Assembly: GCA_008933995.1 (NCBI GenBank)
Contig: WARS01000034.1
Span: 62,001-126,000 of the forward strand
DNA from: Datnioides undecimradiatus
Lineage: Eukaryota; Chordata; Actinopteri; Lobotiformes; Datnioididae
DNA length: 64,000 nucleotides
Direction: 5' to 3'
Below, piece by piece: positions 25,601 to 38,800 of this stretch. Position numbers and translations under genes: made by a program. How positions within the stretch are numbered: position 1 is the first letter of the stretch; the number at the start of each line of letters is the position of its first letter. Below the pieces are notes generated by a model. That model did no database searches. It had not been told where the DNA came from and saw only the letters and a list, made by a program, of their open reading frames with translations.

Positions 25601-28600
25601 TTAGATTAAAAATTAAAAAGGTGCATTAGGCTAAAAAGGTCCTTTAAAGTAGCTCAGCATCATAAAACAAGACTAAAGAACAGCAGCAGTTAGTTTTTCG
25701 CTCAATCGTACCTGTTTCCCTCAGTTTTCTCCTGCTTGGATGGGTACTTATGACTTTTTAATGGCTCGAAGCAGCCTGGGCCTTAATGCAGTGTGTTGAA
25801 GCGTTTTCTCTTTGACCAATATTTCAGTATCAGCCTCTTTGCATTCTGGACTTGTGAAAACAAGCATCATGCATTATTTAGTTATTTATCTGCAGCCTTC
25901 GTCTCTGCGCCTAATGCGGGTTAAATCTTTTCATGCTAGTCTACACGGCAGATCTTTGGCTGTGCCGCATGTAGGGTATGCATATTTTCCCTTTACTAGG
26001 CCAAGAGTGGCCAGCCTGAATACATCAGGATGCGACATATGTAAATAATATGCAGGTGAGGGGCTGGTGCACCGCACGAATTCGATTTATACTTGATTAA
26101 GTTGTTTCGCTAACATGTGGATTGATTTGTCCCCTTGTGTCACTGCTTTTTATTAATGAGGCCAGTAAATCTACGTGTGTGTGTGTGTGTGCGTGTGTGT
26201 CGTACTGCGCTCTGTGATGGCGTTGCGGGTATCCTGGTTGCTGGTTTTATTCTTCAGGTTCTGGGCCGCTGTGACCTGTCTCTCTAAGAGGGGACGCCGC
26301 TGGTCCAGCTCTTGCAGCGATGCCTGAAAACAAACAAATATTTATCAACTACTTGTTAATTAATGCATTAATTAGTGCACTTTAGTGGGTACTTTTAAAC
26401 TTTAATTAAAACATAACTCTGGAAGTGTTGGCCTCCATGTGCATTTATCAGGCAACTTATCCTAATTATGTATCAGGATGATAAATCTGTTGGCCAACTT
26501 TAACTACACCAACACTCTCCCGGCCCTGCTTTCACATGGCCCACTGAACCACGACAGTTCCCCGTGTTTGCTGTGCTGTAAATCAACAGCGATGACGACC
26601 TTGAGCCGGCTGATGTTGTCGTTGATGTCGTCCAAGTCAGCCACCACCACACGCTTGTTCTGCACCATGTTATCCAGCATGGTCAGCCAGTCGGTGAGCT
26701 CGGCCCAGGACTTGTTGAACTGAGCCAGCGCCGCAGATTCAGGCTGGGAGCTTCCTGTCAGACTTTCATCTGTGACACAAACACACACACACGCGCGATG
26801 TACAAATCATTTCTCTATGCCCAGTTATGGATTTGAATTGATACCTGTGCACTCTATGTCTCTACCTATGTCTCAAAAATCACAAAACACTATTATTTCC
26901 TGCACTCAAAGCTCTTACTGGCTTTTTTGGCGACTAGCAGAGCAGCCATCCTCTCCTTATGCTGCCGGACGAGCTCCAGGATCACAGTCCAGTCTTCTTT
27001 CAGCTTGACATACTTCACCTGTCAAGACACAAAAACACACAAACACACAGCCAGTGTAAACTGAATGCAATCAAAGGCTTTTATTTTGCTGGGGCAAGTT
27101 AAGATGAGGGAAAGCTCAGCAGAACCTTTTCAAGTCAAATCTGGTTTGATGTCTTTGATCTTCAAAAGATGTAATGTTCTCTGACATACATTAATGAAGT
27201 ACATAATATGGATTTAATGAAAGATTTGAAGCAGAACTAGTGGTGAGATGAAAGAGAAAAGCGTTATATTTATTTTATTCCCTGGAGGAATGCAGCAAGG
27301 TGAGCATATTTAACACTGAAAACCGTTGTTCTTGATAATCAAAAAGACAGTCGATGAAAAAAAAAACAATGCAGACTCAACAGGACGTGAAAAAGCATCT
27401 AACAAGCCACAAGAATAGATAAAGTGATGTAGTGTTTGATTTCCTCACCTTGTCTGGTTGGCTGGGAGGACCGTCCTTGTACAGTTGATCAGCTCGCTCC
27501 AAAACAAACTCAACTTCTGGCTGCCTGACTTGCACTTCCTCAGTGAGCTGGAGAAAGAGATGAAGACACTGTATGGACATACTGAAAAGGACCAGCGTGT
27601 TTCATTTTGGCTGCATTTTGAAATTCAGTCTTTAAATAGCTCCTAAAACTCCTAATGTGAGTGAGTCCTACTCTGGGTGGCGGCTCCTCTTGGCTGTGCT
27701 CTAGCTTGGCTCTGGTGCTAGACGCCCAGGCTGACAGGTCGTCCAGCTGACCCTGAAGCTTCTCCAGCTCCCTCAGCAGACCCTCGATTTCCAGCTGGCG
27801 TTCAGGCAGAGCTTTGGACACCTAAACAAAGACAGGCTGGGATTTATTCAGGTAAACAACGCTCTGACCAATTTATAACAGCACAGGGGAGCCAAAGTCA
27901 GGGTGTCTGTGCTGCTACAATTTAGATTTACAACTGACTATAACTCACACCAATTCACCCCAATACACAAAATAAATGCTTGATGTTATTTACATGTGAT
28001 ATTGATTGAATGTTAAAACACAAGAATAACAACAACAGTCCCATACAGTGTATTGTGTAATATAATCAGTGTGTATGTACATAAATATTGGTTATAGCAG
28101 CTTTAACTAACGTTTGTTTCTTTTTACAGTGTGGTATGACTGTTGTTACTTAAGTACCTTCTTCCACTGGTGGATAAATCTGTTTATCAAGCATTTTTGA
28201 GCATTTAAGCTCCTTTCTCCACACACAGCTGGAGGAAGAAGAACACACTTTGTCTGCATGTATAAACTAAGCCCTCAGTACCCGGAGACCCTTCGACTGC
28301 TCATTACCTTTATCTGTACAAAACATCATGATGTGCGTGGTGTGATTTCATAGCCTGGTGCAGCTTTGTTCTGATGAGTGAAGATGAATGCCTGTTTACA
28401 AAACGCTGGCGTGCTGTTAGCGGTAGTATTCACAGTGGTAGCTGCTGACCTGGGCCCAGCGAGTGTTGATGATCCTGATGTCTTTCTGTCTGTCAGCAGG
28501 AAGTGTTATCTGTTTGTGTCTGGAGTTCAGATCCTCCATCGCTGCCTTCTTGGCAGGAAGCTCCTCCACATGTGCCTGACACACACAAACAACGCAAAAA

Positions 28601-28651
<51 letters not shown>

Positions 28652-30874
28652 GTCATACAAGGTTGAATTTAATAAGAAATCATTGCAGCAGCTCAATGTA
28701 GGACACGGGCTCTTTCAATTAAATTATGTACACACACACTCACACACACACACACACACACACAAACAGATACACACTAACAAAGTGTTTTCAAGGTTGA
28801 ATTTCAGCATGAAATATTATAGCATCTCATTGGAAACCATAATACCCTCTAAATTAAATTAAACAAACCCACACACACACACACACACACACATAACCAC
28901 ATGCAATTGTTTTTTCAAAGCTCAGTATAATAATAAAGAACTCATTTACAGTATGGCAGCTGCTAAATTAAATTACATTGATCAACACACACCCACATAA
29001 GTACGTAAACACACACAGAGCTCAGTGTCTCATTGCGGCTGCTATGTCGTGTCTTAATGGTACCTGGACTTTCCCCAGAGTGTCTCTAACGTGCTGCGGC
29101 TCTGCAGGCTGCAGAGGGATGGCCAGGACGCCCTCTGCTTTGTCCAACCAGCCCAGCATGGAGCCCATGTCCTCCTGCAGCCCCGCGGCCGCTGTACGCG
29201 CCTCTGCAGACCTGCAGGAGCAAAATGCAGAAGTGTGAGTCGTGTTGTGAAGCTGGAAATGCCCTCATGGTACAAAAACCTCATTCTCAATCACAAGGCA
29301 CATAACAGGGAGTTAAACAACAACATTTTAAATTCAGCATGGATTCAAAAGTCAAAGAAATCCTTGAAAAGTGTTTGTTCTGTGTCTCGGCCTCCTCATC
29401 CCTTCATTACTGTGCTGACTGTTTTGCAGCTGCAAAAAACAAACAGTTCAACCTCAAGGATACATGCAATATGTTTTGGTGAGAAAAGCTGCTGATGGTT
29501 TTCAATAAAACTCCACAGTGCACCTTTCATTTTCATTAAATCGATATATTTGATGCAGTGTGATATGACTCTGGCCTTTTTAAAATGAAACATGTTCATA
29601 AATACAGGGTTTGGACTCAGCCTTTGCAGCTGCATTGCCCACCACTTCATTACATATTTGTGATTTCAGTGATGTTCAGATTGTAACTCTGACACATGAG
29701 GACGCTGGAGACATTTTTATCCAAAGACAAATTAAAAAGACAAACGCTCCATAAAAATGTACTTTCAGGGACATTTGAAAGTAAGACAAACGTGGATTAT
29801 CCATGACCTGCAGCCACGCACACACACACACACACACACACGCACACACACACACACACCTCCTCTTGCGCTCGTTGAGCTGCTGGCAGACGTTTGCCCA
29901 GCGAGTGTTGAGTAATTTGAGCTGTGTTCTGAGCTGCGAGGCATCATCTGGTGTGCTCAACTGGCTGATGTCCTCTCCCGCAGAGTTTACTCTGCCCAAC
30001 ACCACTTCCTGGATAGGAATGGCCTCCGTCAGGTCCTGCACACACACAAACAAACATCGGTTACAGAATGAAACAAAAATCCCCTAAAATGCCCTAAATG
30101 AATATTTAATTTACCCCTGAGCGCCTTATTCTAAATTAAAGTCTTAAGCGCAGTTGCAGAAATTACTTCATTTGTGCTCTTTCGAAAATATGAATCCTCT
30201 TGATTAAGTAATAAAGTACAGTTTAAGGCACGACTTTCCCCTTAAATTACACATCAACTTGAAGTATTTGACAAATCCATTAATCAGTTTAAGGTCCTAA
30301 AAAGTTGGGGAGTTTGGTTTCTATTAGGGGTTTTAAATATTTCCTGGTGCAGTTTCATGATGATTAATGTTCAAGTTTTTTGTTTCTGCATAGATTAACA
30401 GGTTTCTAAACTTTACTTCTTGAAAGCTACCTCTATATTAGTACCACAGGGCTGAGTGATGGCTTTTATGTTATTTTAAGTTTTTTTGCTGCTGAAAAAA
30501 AGCTTAAACTGTAGATTACCACTAAAATATGTTAATGTCTTACAATTTAAAAACTGTATAACCCTGAGGAATTGGAAAGCAAACTATCACATATCAATCT
30601 TCTCACTATATCAGGCCTGGCATGAGCAGGACAATGATTGTTTTTATGTGAAATGACCATTTAAGGTTAGGATAAGTCTCCACCAAGCCAATGTAAGTCC
30701 ATCTACTGTTCCCACAAGTGTATCAATAACAATCCATTCAATATGTCTGAGGGTCTGTGTGTGTGTGTGTGTGTGTGTACACAGGGGATAAGTATTGGGT
30801 GTGGTTCAGGTGGCAGCTTGTGATTTGAGGTACCAGATGGTCCTCTGTCTCGAAACAAACGCTCTCTCTTCCTA

Positions 30875-30929
<55 letters not shown>

Positions 30930-31031
30930 GATTGGCGCTTGAGTGGCACTTGGACACTGTATCCCTGTCTGTGCAGGTGGACATTGAGAGCTGATCACAG
31001 CAGCCCAAAGTGGACTGGGCATGTTTGATGC

Positions 31032-31082
<51 letters not shown>

Positions 31083-32654
31083 GGGCACTTCATAAGCAAT
31101 GCTGAGTGCTTCAGTTTAACCACAGAAACTGAAAAGTCAACTCAGTGAGACATGGGTGAAAACAAGCCTTTATAGGTTCTTGTGTGTGAAAACGATTCCT
31201 CATACATTATTAATCTAAATCTCGGTGATGTTAGAGCCCACTGTTCTACGCTCGCATTAAATTGCTTCTTATAATCCGTCAATTTCAGTTTTTGGGGTTG
31301 ATGTAACATTGAAATGTCAAAATTGATGACATAATATTGTTACATAAGGCCTAAAAAAGGAAAGTGTTCTCTGTTTGCATCGAGGCTGACTGCACTGTCA
31401 GACACTCACTGCCTTTTCCTCCTGACAACTGCCATCTGTGTGCCAGCGTGTGTGAGAGAGCGAGAGTGTGTGTGTGTGTGTGTGTTATTGACTACACACA
31501 GAAATTTTATGTCATGACCAGGATGTCACATTGTGTTCAGAAACGTATTTTTTAGCTCGTCATTTTATGTGCTGTTATGTCATGACATTGTTAATCATGT
31601 GTCCTCTAAGGTGCAGAGTAAAGACTGACATTTGCTCCATTACAGGTACTTATGCAACTTTTCTGAATAGATTGTAACGGTTGCAGCTGTTCTAAAATGT
31701 TCACTTACACATTGACAAAGTAACTGCAATACTTTCATTTCAGACTCCAGCCATGGAAGTGAACACACCTGTGTTTGTTGTACAATCAACAGCTAATCAG
31801 CCTCAATAACCTAATTATTATTACTGATAAATCGGGATCACGTGAACTTGCTTGCATGTATATAACGTGTACCACTGCTAATTTACAAATGTTAGCATCC
31901 TAACAAACTAAACCAAAACCTGCTAAAAGACCATCTGCATGCTCGCATCCGTATCGCGAGCGAGTTATGTACGGTGACGATAACATTTAGCTCACGCTGA
32001 TGCTATTTCACAGATGACTGCAGACTCACATGATTAATGATTCTAATTACTTTCTGTTGACTGATCAACTGACTATAAAAGACATAATGAATATTAAAAC
32101 GTTTTAATTTTCTGACATCATCGTTCCATGCACGCTCACAAAAATATGATTTGCATATTTGCCAAACCCACAGTAAAGGACACCAGACCACATTGGTGTA
32201 CTTAATATTTCAGAATTGAAGAGATGAAGCCTGGGGAAAACACATTTAACAAATTATTAAACGCAAACTGATGTTGACGAAGTGATTTTCTTTGCAACAA
32301 ATAGACCAGAAAATAATTATGATGACACATTCTGATGTCATGTATGCCAGATCATGTCATCACATCGCATCTTGTTTGGCTATGCCATCCATCACACTGT
32401 GACTGGGAATTTGTGTTTTTATGTAAAATGCAGCATCAGTTTGGGCAGAAAACGGCGAAAAAAAGAAAGATGAAAGTGCTGACGAGAGGACGTTTGGACT
32501 CATTTGGCTTGCTCAAGGGCACTTCAGCCGCGTCAGTGGACACTGGAGACGAAGGATGACTCACCCGCAACTGGAATACACTCAGCAGCTTTCTGGGTAC
32601 AATCAGCAGTGTGTGTGAAAACCTGCCTTTACATTTGTGCAGAAATGCTTGTGT

Positions 32655-32699
<45 letters not shown>

Positions 32700-32842
32700 C
32701 CTGAGGTGCTGTCTGTGTGCTGCTGGCTCAGTCTCGGCCAGTTTCAAAGTGCTCTCGGCGTCATTCAGCCACTCCTCCAGCGCCTTCTGATCCGAGACAA
32801 GTTTCTGCCACTTGGAGTTGCAATCCTGCCAACGCCTTGATG

Positions 32843-32897
<55 letters not shown>

Positions 32898-35800
32898 ACA
32901 CACACACACACATTTTCAGTGAAATGTGAGCACAAAATCTGGAATATGTTGGGAAATCAACAAAAAGTTGATATTCATATAATCCTATACACACTGTATG
33001 GATATATACACATGTATAAATGTGTACATGTGTGCATAGCTTACTTCAGCCTGTCCTGGTAGAGCTTGTTCAGTTTGTCCCAGTTGGTACTGAGGAGGGT
33101 GGCCGTCTCCTGGATCCTCTGACCCTCTACTGGGCGAGCCCCAGACACCATCTCCTCCCTGCGGGCCAACGCCCCCTCCACCGGGCCTCGCAGCTTGTCG
33201 ATGCTCCCCTTCACCTCCTGTGTGCGTGAGGGACATTGTATCATGCAACGTTTGTAGTTTTTCCATCTTAACTCTTAAGTTTTAACTGTAAAAACTTGCA
33301 ATGCAAATCTACAATGGTTATTTTACTATAGATACAGTGCTGGACTACTTTTTGTTACAATGACATACTTTTTGCCATGTTAGCAATAAAACTTTCATTT
33401 CATTTGAATAATTGTCTCATTAAAATGATAACAATCTTATATTTTTGTAATGATGACAGAAATATACTTATGTAATATCTTTAGAGGAGATATTCTATCA
33501 ACAAAACATAAAAAATAAGTTATCGTTTGATTAAAGAATTTCTGCTGCTTTGATCTGACTGTGATATTATTTCCAGAGAAACATTGTCTGTGTCTCTCAG
33601 ACTGAAACACTAAAGCAGTGCTGACCTTCAGGCAGTGCTCTTGCTGAGGCAGGTTATAATACGCTGCAGGCCAGTATTCAGGAGAGTTCAGCTTGAAGTC
33701 CGTCTCTGACACTGAACGCAGCAACGCCTGCAGCTCTGTCAGGTACTCCTGGACACCCACACACACAGACACACACACACACACACACACATATATACAC
33801 AGGAAGGCGGAAGCACCAACGCATTCGTGTTCACAGGCACACAAAGCAGAGAGGTAGATCAGAAAAAGACAAAATATTATGACTTTATGCAAGAGGATTC
33901 ATGTTTTCTATCATGCTTGTTAAATTCTCTAACCAGGCAACATATAAGGGAGAAACTACTCATGAAGGAACAGATCTGGGACCGCACTTATTAAAGAAGT
34001 CCACTAGACGTCAAGTCTGTTTAAAAAATATAGGAGAAAATGCAAATCAGATTTATAGAGGACATACATTTTCTATGAACCACAGTATATGCATAGTTTT
34101 TTTTAAAAAGCCGTATAAATTACTTATTGCAGATGAACTCCAGATGACGAAACTTTGATAAATGAAGCCCCAGATCCTTTCAAGGCTGTCAGAAACCATG
34201 TGATCTCTCCCCGTGTCTAGAAAACTCCTCTTCAAACACATTATGAATCCCTATTGTATATCATCATCACACTCGAGCTTGTGTCAACTCACTTTTAATT
34301 TATTTCAGCCTTTGATTATGAGTCAAGTCTTGGAACGGCAGTTGAAATGAATTTTACATTTCCCCTGACCACGACACACAATACTCTGACTGAGCATGGC
34401 TAATGAAGCTGCCTCTACTACTGAAAGTCCTCGCCACCGTGCAGAGATACTGGGATATTAACACTCGGCTCTGCTCATTTCACCTCACCGTTGTGCTCCT
34501 GTCACCTGGGCAATCGCTTCTACCGTTAAATGACACTTTTTAATTAACCCGAAATAATGAAAAAAACACACATTAGCATTATTAGCGGCCTTACAGAAAG
34601 TTAATGATTGCTGCTGGCCCCGAGTTACCGCGTCAGCTCTGGGTTTGCCTGGCGTGACAGTAATAATGTCTCTAACAGGAGCGGGATGGAGTGCAGAAGC
34701 TGATTCACTCACTAGCTAATGGACTGAATATCATTTCGGGGATTAAACTGCTCAATCTGGTGGCCCTCTGCTTCTTTGGCGGCAAAGAAACATACATTTG
34801 CAGCCTCTGAGGCATTAAAAGGGCACTTGTGCACTTTAGAGTGGAACTGTCATAAAGTTTGGGGACTCAAGTGGCAGAAAAGTCAAAATTAAAGCAGCAT
34901 GATCTGACATGTTGTTACTTCTGGTTCCTAGTGAGTGTCACACTTCAAAAACCTACATTTCCCATGATGCAAATCAATACCATCTTCTTCTTAAACAATC
35001 TTAAACATCTGGTGGATGGCCCCATCCTTCAAAAAAAATCAAAATAAAAATCTGAACTTCGTTAAATGGCGGCGTGTCCCTTTAAGTGCATTTTTTCTGC
35101 AGTCATTAAAGAAAGTCTTCAACATCTGACACATGTAGGCGTGCTATGAAGTGAAATGGAAGGTCAGAGTTGTGAATGTCCCAGTTTCTCTGCTCGCTAT
35201 CACCATGTGCCTGCTGCAGACAGAGCTCTGTCATACTGGGTTTGAGTAGGTGAAGCAATGAAATATACAGATAAACTCTCCAAAAGAACCATGTCTCTGA
35301 CTAAACATGTTCACTTGGTGCAAATTTAGATTTTACATCTGTCATACGTCTTCTATAAATGTCGTGCAGTGCTACATCCATGAATAACATAATAAAACTG
35401 CGTTTCATCTCAAGCTGCCACATCATTGAAACGTTAATGTGTCAATAATAATTATCCAATAACACACACACAGATAATACGTCTGTGCATGTACTAAAGT
35501 ACGGACCTGTAACAGGGTGGTATTGTTATTTTGGTGAAAGTGAAACTGTGCAACTGCTATAACCCAGTGTGACAGACTCACTTTACTATCTCACATTTGG
35601 TTAATCACAGTAAGTTATATAATATCTGCTCTTAGTGCACACTCAGACACATAGACCCACCTGCTTACACATTTGAATTTTGGGGGATTTCGAGCCTCTT
35701 TGTCATTGTGTGCATGTCTTTGTGACCTAAATGTGTCCCACTGAGCGCCGACAGTGAGAGTAGAGCAGATTTAAGTGGGGAAACATGTGGGCAGCCTTAA

Positions 35801-38800
35801 AAAATGAACAGCCTGTTACTATGTGGATATTTGATTTAAGGGCCAGGTTAGTCTTACTTTCAACAGGATGTTTGGCTCAAGCCGTTATTCTGGTCTTGTT
35901 TAGATGTCTTTGTCTAGACTGACGGATCTTTAACTCCTGCCAGTAAACACAGAAACCTTTCCAGCATCTTAAAACTGAATCAGAGTAGGCGTGCAGGTTT
36001 TGGTGTTTTCAAGTTGCCTGGTGTTGTCACGTCGGGAAATAATAGAAAATAGCTTGTGTCTCCCACTCTCATGATCTGCTCTACTCTCCTTCTGGACGAC
36101 TTGCACTGAATACACATCTGTACTGTACTTGTCTGTATCAGACAGGAGGACAGAGAACGGGCAGCATCCTAACACACACTCTGAGCAATTGCAATCTGAT
36201 TTTACTTTATGCTGCATGTCTAGTGTGCTGCAATGATTCACTGCACTCAAGCACTGAGAGGAGATGAAAATGAGTAAGGGCTCTATTTTGGTGCTGGCGT
36301 GCAGCTAGGTGTGGCGAGCAGCGTAGCGAGGCGGTATTTTCCTGGGGTGCACTCGGGTGATTCCTTTGTTTGAGGCAGTTTGTTATTTTGGGGACTGTTG
36401 CTAAATAGTTTTCTTACTTAGCTGGAATTAAAGCGTAACAGTACAGGCTAAAATTAACAAAAAAATGTGTTTTGGTTCTCGTTCTTTACTTTAACTCTCA
36501 GTTTCTCTCAGCCAATCACGCTCCAGTATAACTTGACTTGTCTGATTAAACCCTTTATCCCAGTGAACCAGACGAACCCTGCCACAAAATAACTAAGAGT
36601 GTGCTTGTTACTGTGCTGAGTGCACTTGACTGTAATCTGTGCTGCTCTGCTAATGAAAATCAAGCCCTAACTGTTCAAATTACAGGGACGTCTTTAAATA
36701 TATGCAATATATTTTCAGGATTCCCCTCAAACTGTCACTTAATAACAATATATTTATTCATATTTTGCAGAATTTGATTATTTGGCTGTAATTGCAAGGA
36801 CAACATAGTATCATCATAAGCACATCTTACTGGCACTACTGCTGTAATCTCTGCTTCTATCCCTCTACTCAGAGGTCAGAGGTCATCATCCACAACACCC
36901 CTGGAGCTGGTTCGGAGTGAGAGATTTGCTCAAGGACACTTTTCATAAAGCACAGGATAGGAGGTGAAGTTTATATTTGATGTGTAACTTTTTGTGCTGC
37001 CATTTAAAGTTGAACCAGGCCTGATTACAGAGTACACACACCAGCTTGGAGAGTACGGGAAATGAAGTGCACCAATTACTGCTCAAGAGTTCTCGAGCAA
37101 TGCACTGAAGTGTCTAAACAGCTTGAGTGGAGCAGCTCGGCGGCCTGGGCAGCTCCCGGGTTAACTGTACCACTCTGGTTCAGTCAAAATGAAAATGCCA
37201 CTAAATAAAAATGTGCTTCAGAGTCTCAGCGCGTCTGGAGAACTGCAGCACTGGGAGTCCGAGATCTGGCAGTTCAGATGTGTATTCGTCCAGCCGTTGA
37301 TACCATGTAGTGTCAGTGCATGTGGTCGATTCATGTGATTGGTTGACAGGGTACATACATCTTCAGAGACTGGCAGGTCAGGGAACTGCCGGGGTGCAAT
37401 ATAATTGGTTGGTGGCAGGGTAGGGTTGGCATGCGGTGACACAGAGCAAGAGACAGAGCAACCAATGAGATTCAGACATGTGAGCGCGCTTCACATGTAC
37501 ACAGAAGACATGAAAATGAGAATGCGGCAAAGAAAAACAAAAAAAGCAACCCAGACTGTATTTTCTGCTGAGGGAACAACCTAATCCTGATTTAGATTTA
37601 ATGCTGCTTTTTAAACCGAGCTAAGAACCAGCTGACATTACAAAGAGTTACTCAATATTTGTACTTTTCATAAGATGTGTTTTTACTTGAATGAAATCAG
37701 GCTATTGAAACCAAGTTGTATTCTTGTGGAGTTATAGTTAATATTACCATACAGCATAAGTCTGGTCATATTCTATTTTTCTCTTAATGTCAAGTAATCC
37801 CATGTGCAGAGCCTAACCAACAATGGATCTGTGTGTGTATAAAGGCTTCTTCCTCCTCTGAGCCGTAGAGCTCCATTATTGTCCAAAACCCACCACTGTT
37901 CACATGCTCCTTCACTACCACGAACACACACACACACACCATAGCTTATGTTCTCACTCCCACACACTCCGTCCTGCTCCCTGACCATCTTTTAGGGAAT
38001 ATCTAATTATATATCTATGTGACATTGTTAAAGACTTAGATTAACATTAAGAACCAATGGGCTTGAGGCTGAGAGGTAGTGAGAAGGGTCTTTTTATGGG
38101 ATTTGTTGACAATAAGACTCCAGATGTTCATCTCTACATAAGATATTTTAGATGAATATAGAAAACTGTTTTCTTCAACTCACTGGATCTCTGTGTGTTA
38201 CTTGCCAATGGTTAGAAGAGACTATTAATACCACTTTGTCTGCTAACAATGTGCTAATTAGCACCATCCAAAGATCTGCATCATCTCTTGCATCATAATA
38301 AGCACCACAGTTAGCCAATTATTCTGCTGGAGTCAGGGCAGATTCCCCCTGATTCCAGGCTTTATGCAAAGTTAAGCTGAACGTCTTAACATAAGAGCAG
38401 TGTCAATCCTCTCATCTAACTCTTGGCAAGAAAGTGAATGAGTGCTTTTCCCAAAATGCCTCGACAGACGTGTTAGTATCACTGTTAGACTTTAGTCAGA
38501 CCAGCAAATTAGAATATCTCTTGTTGACTGATGGCACCAGATTTGTTTTTTGTTTAATCATGAGACATAAATTGCATTATGAGTAAAATCTGCACCATTT
38601 ATATGGATTTAGGATTCTATGAATAACAGTAAACAGGAAGGTCAAGCCTACTGTAGATTGCATATCAGTTCTTATTAGAAGCTTAAGCTAATTTCATGCT
38701 AATAGTTAGTATAAAACAACTGTTATACCCACTTAGAGAGACTCACACACTGTTGTTTAGAGCTTAGTAGACGTATTAGTATAGTATTCTCTGTTAGTAC

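Noticed and set aside
31920..31990. Small CpG cluster in intron 44 as a Dp140 promoter
   Set aside because: Only a handful of CpGs, no recognisable first exon, and the Dp140 start codon region of exon 51 is absent.
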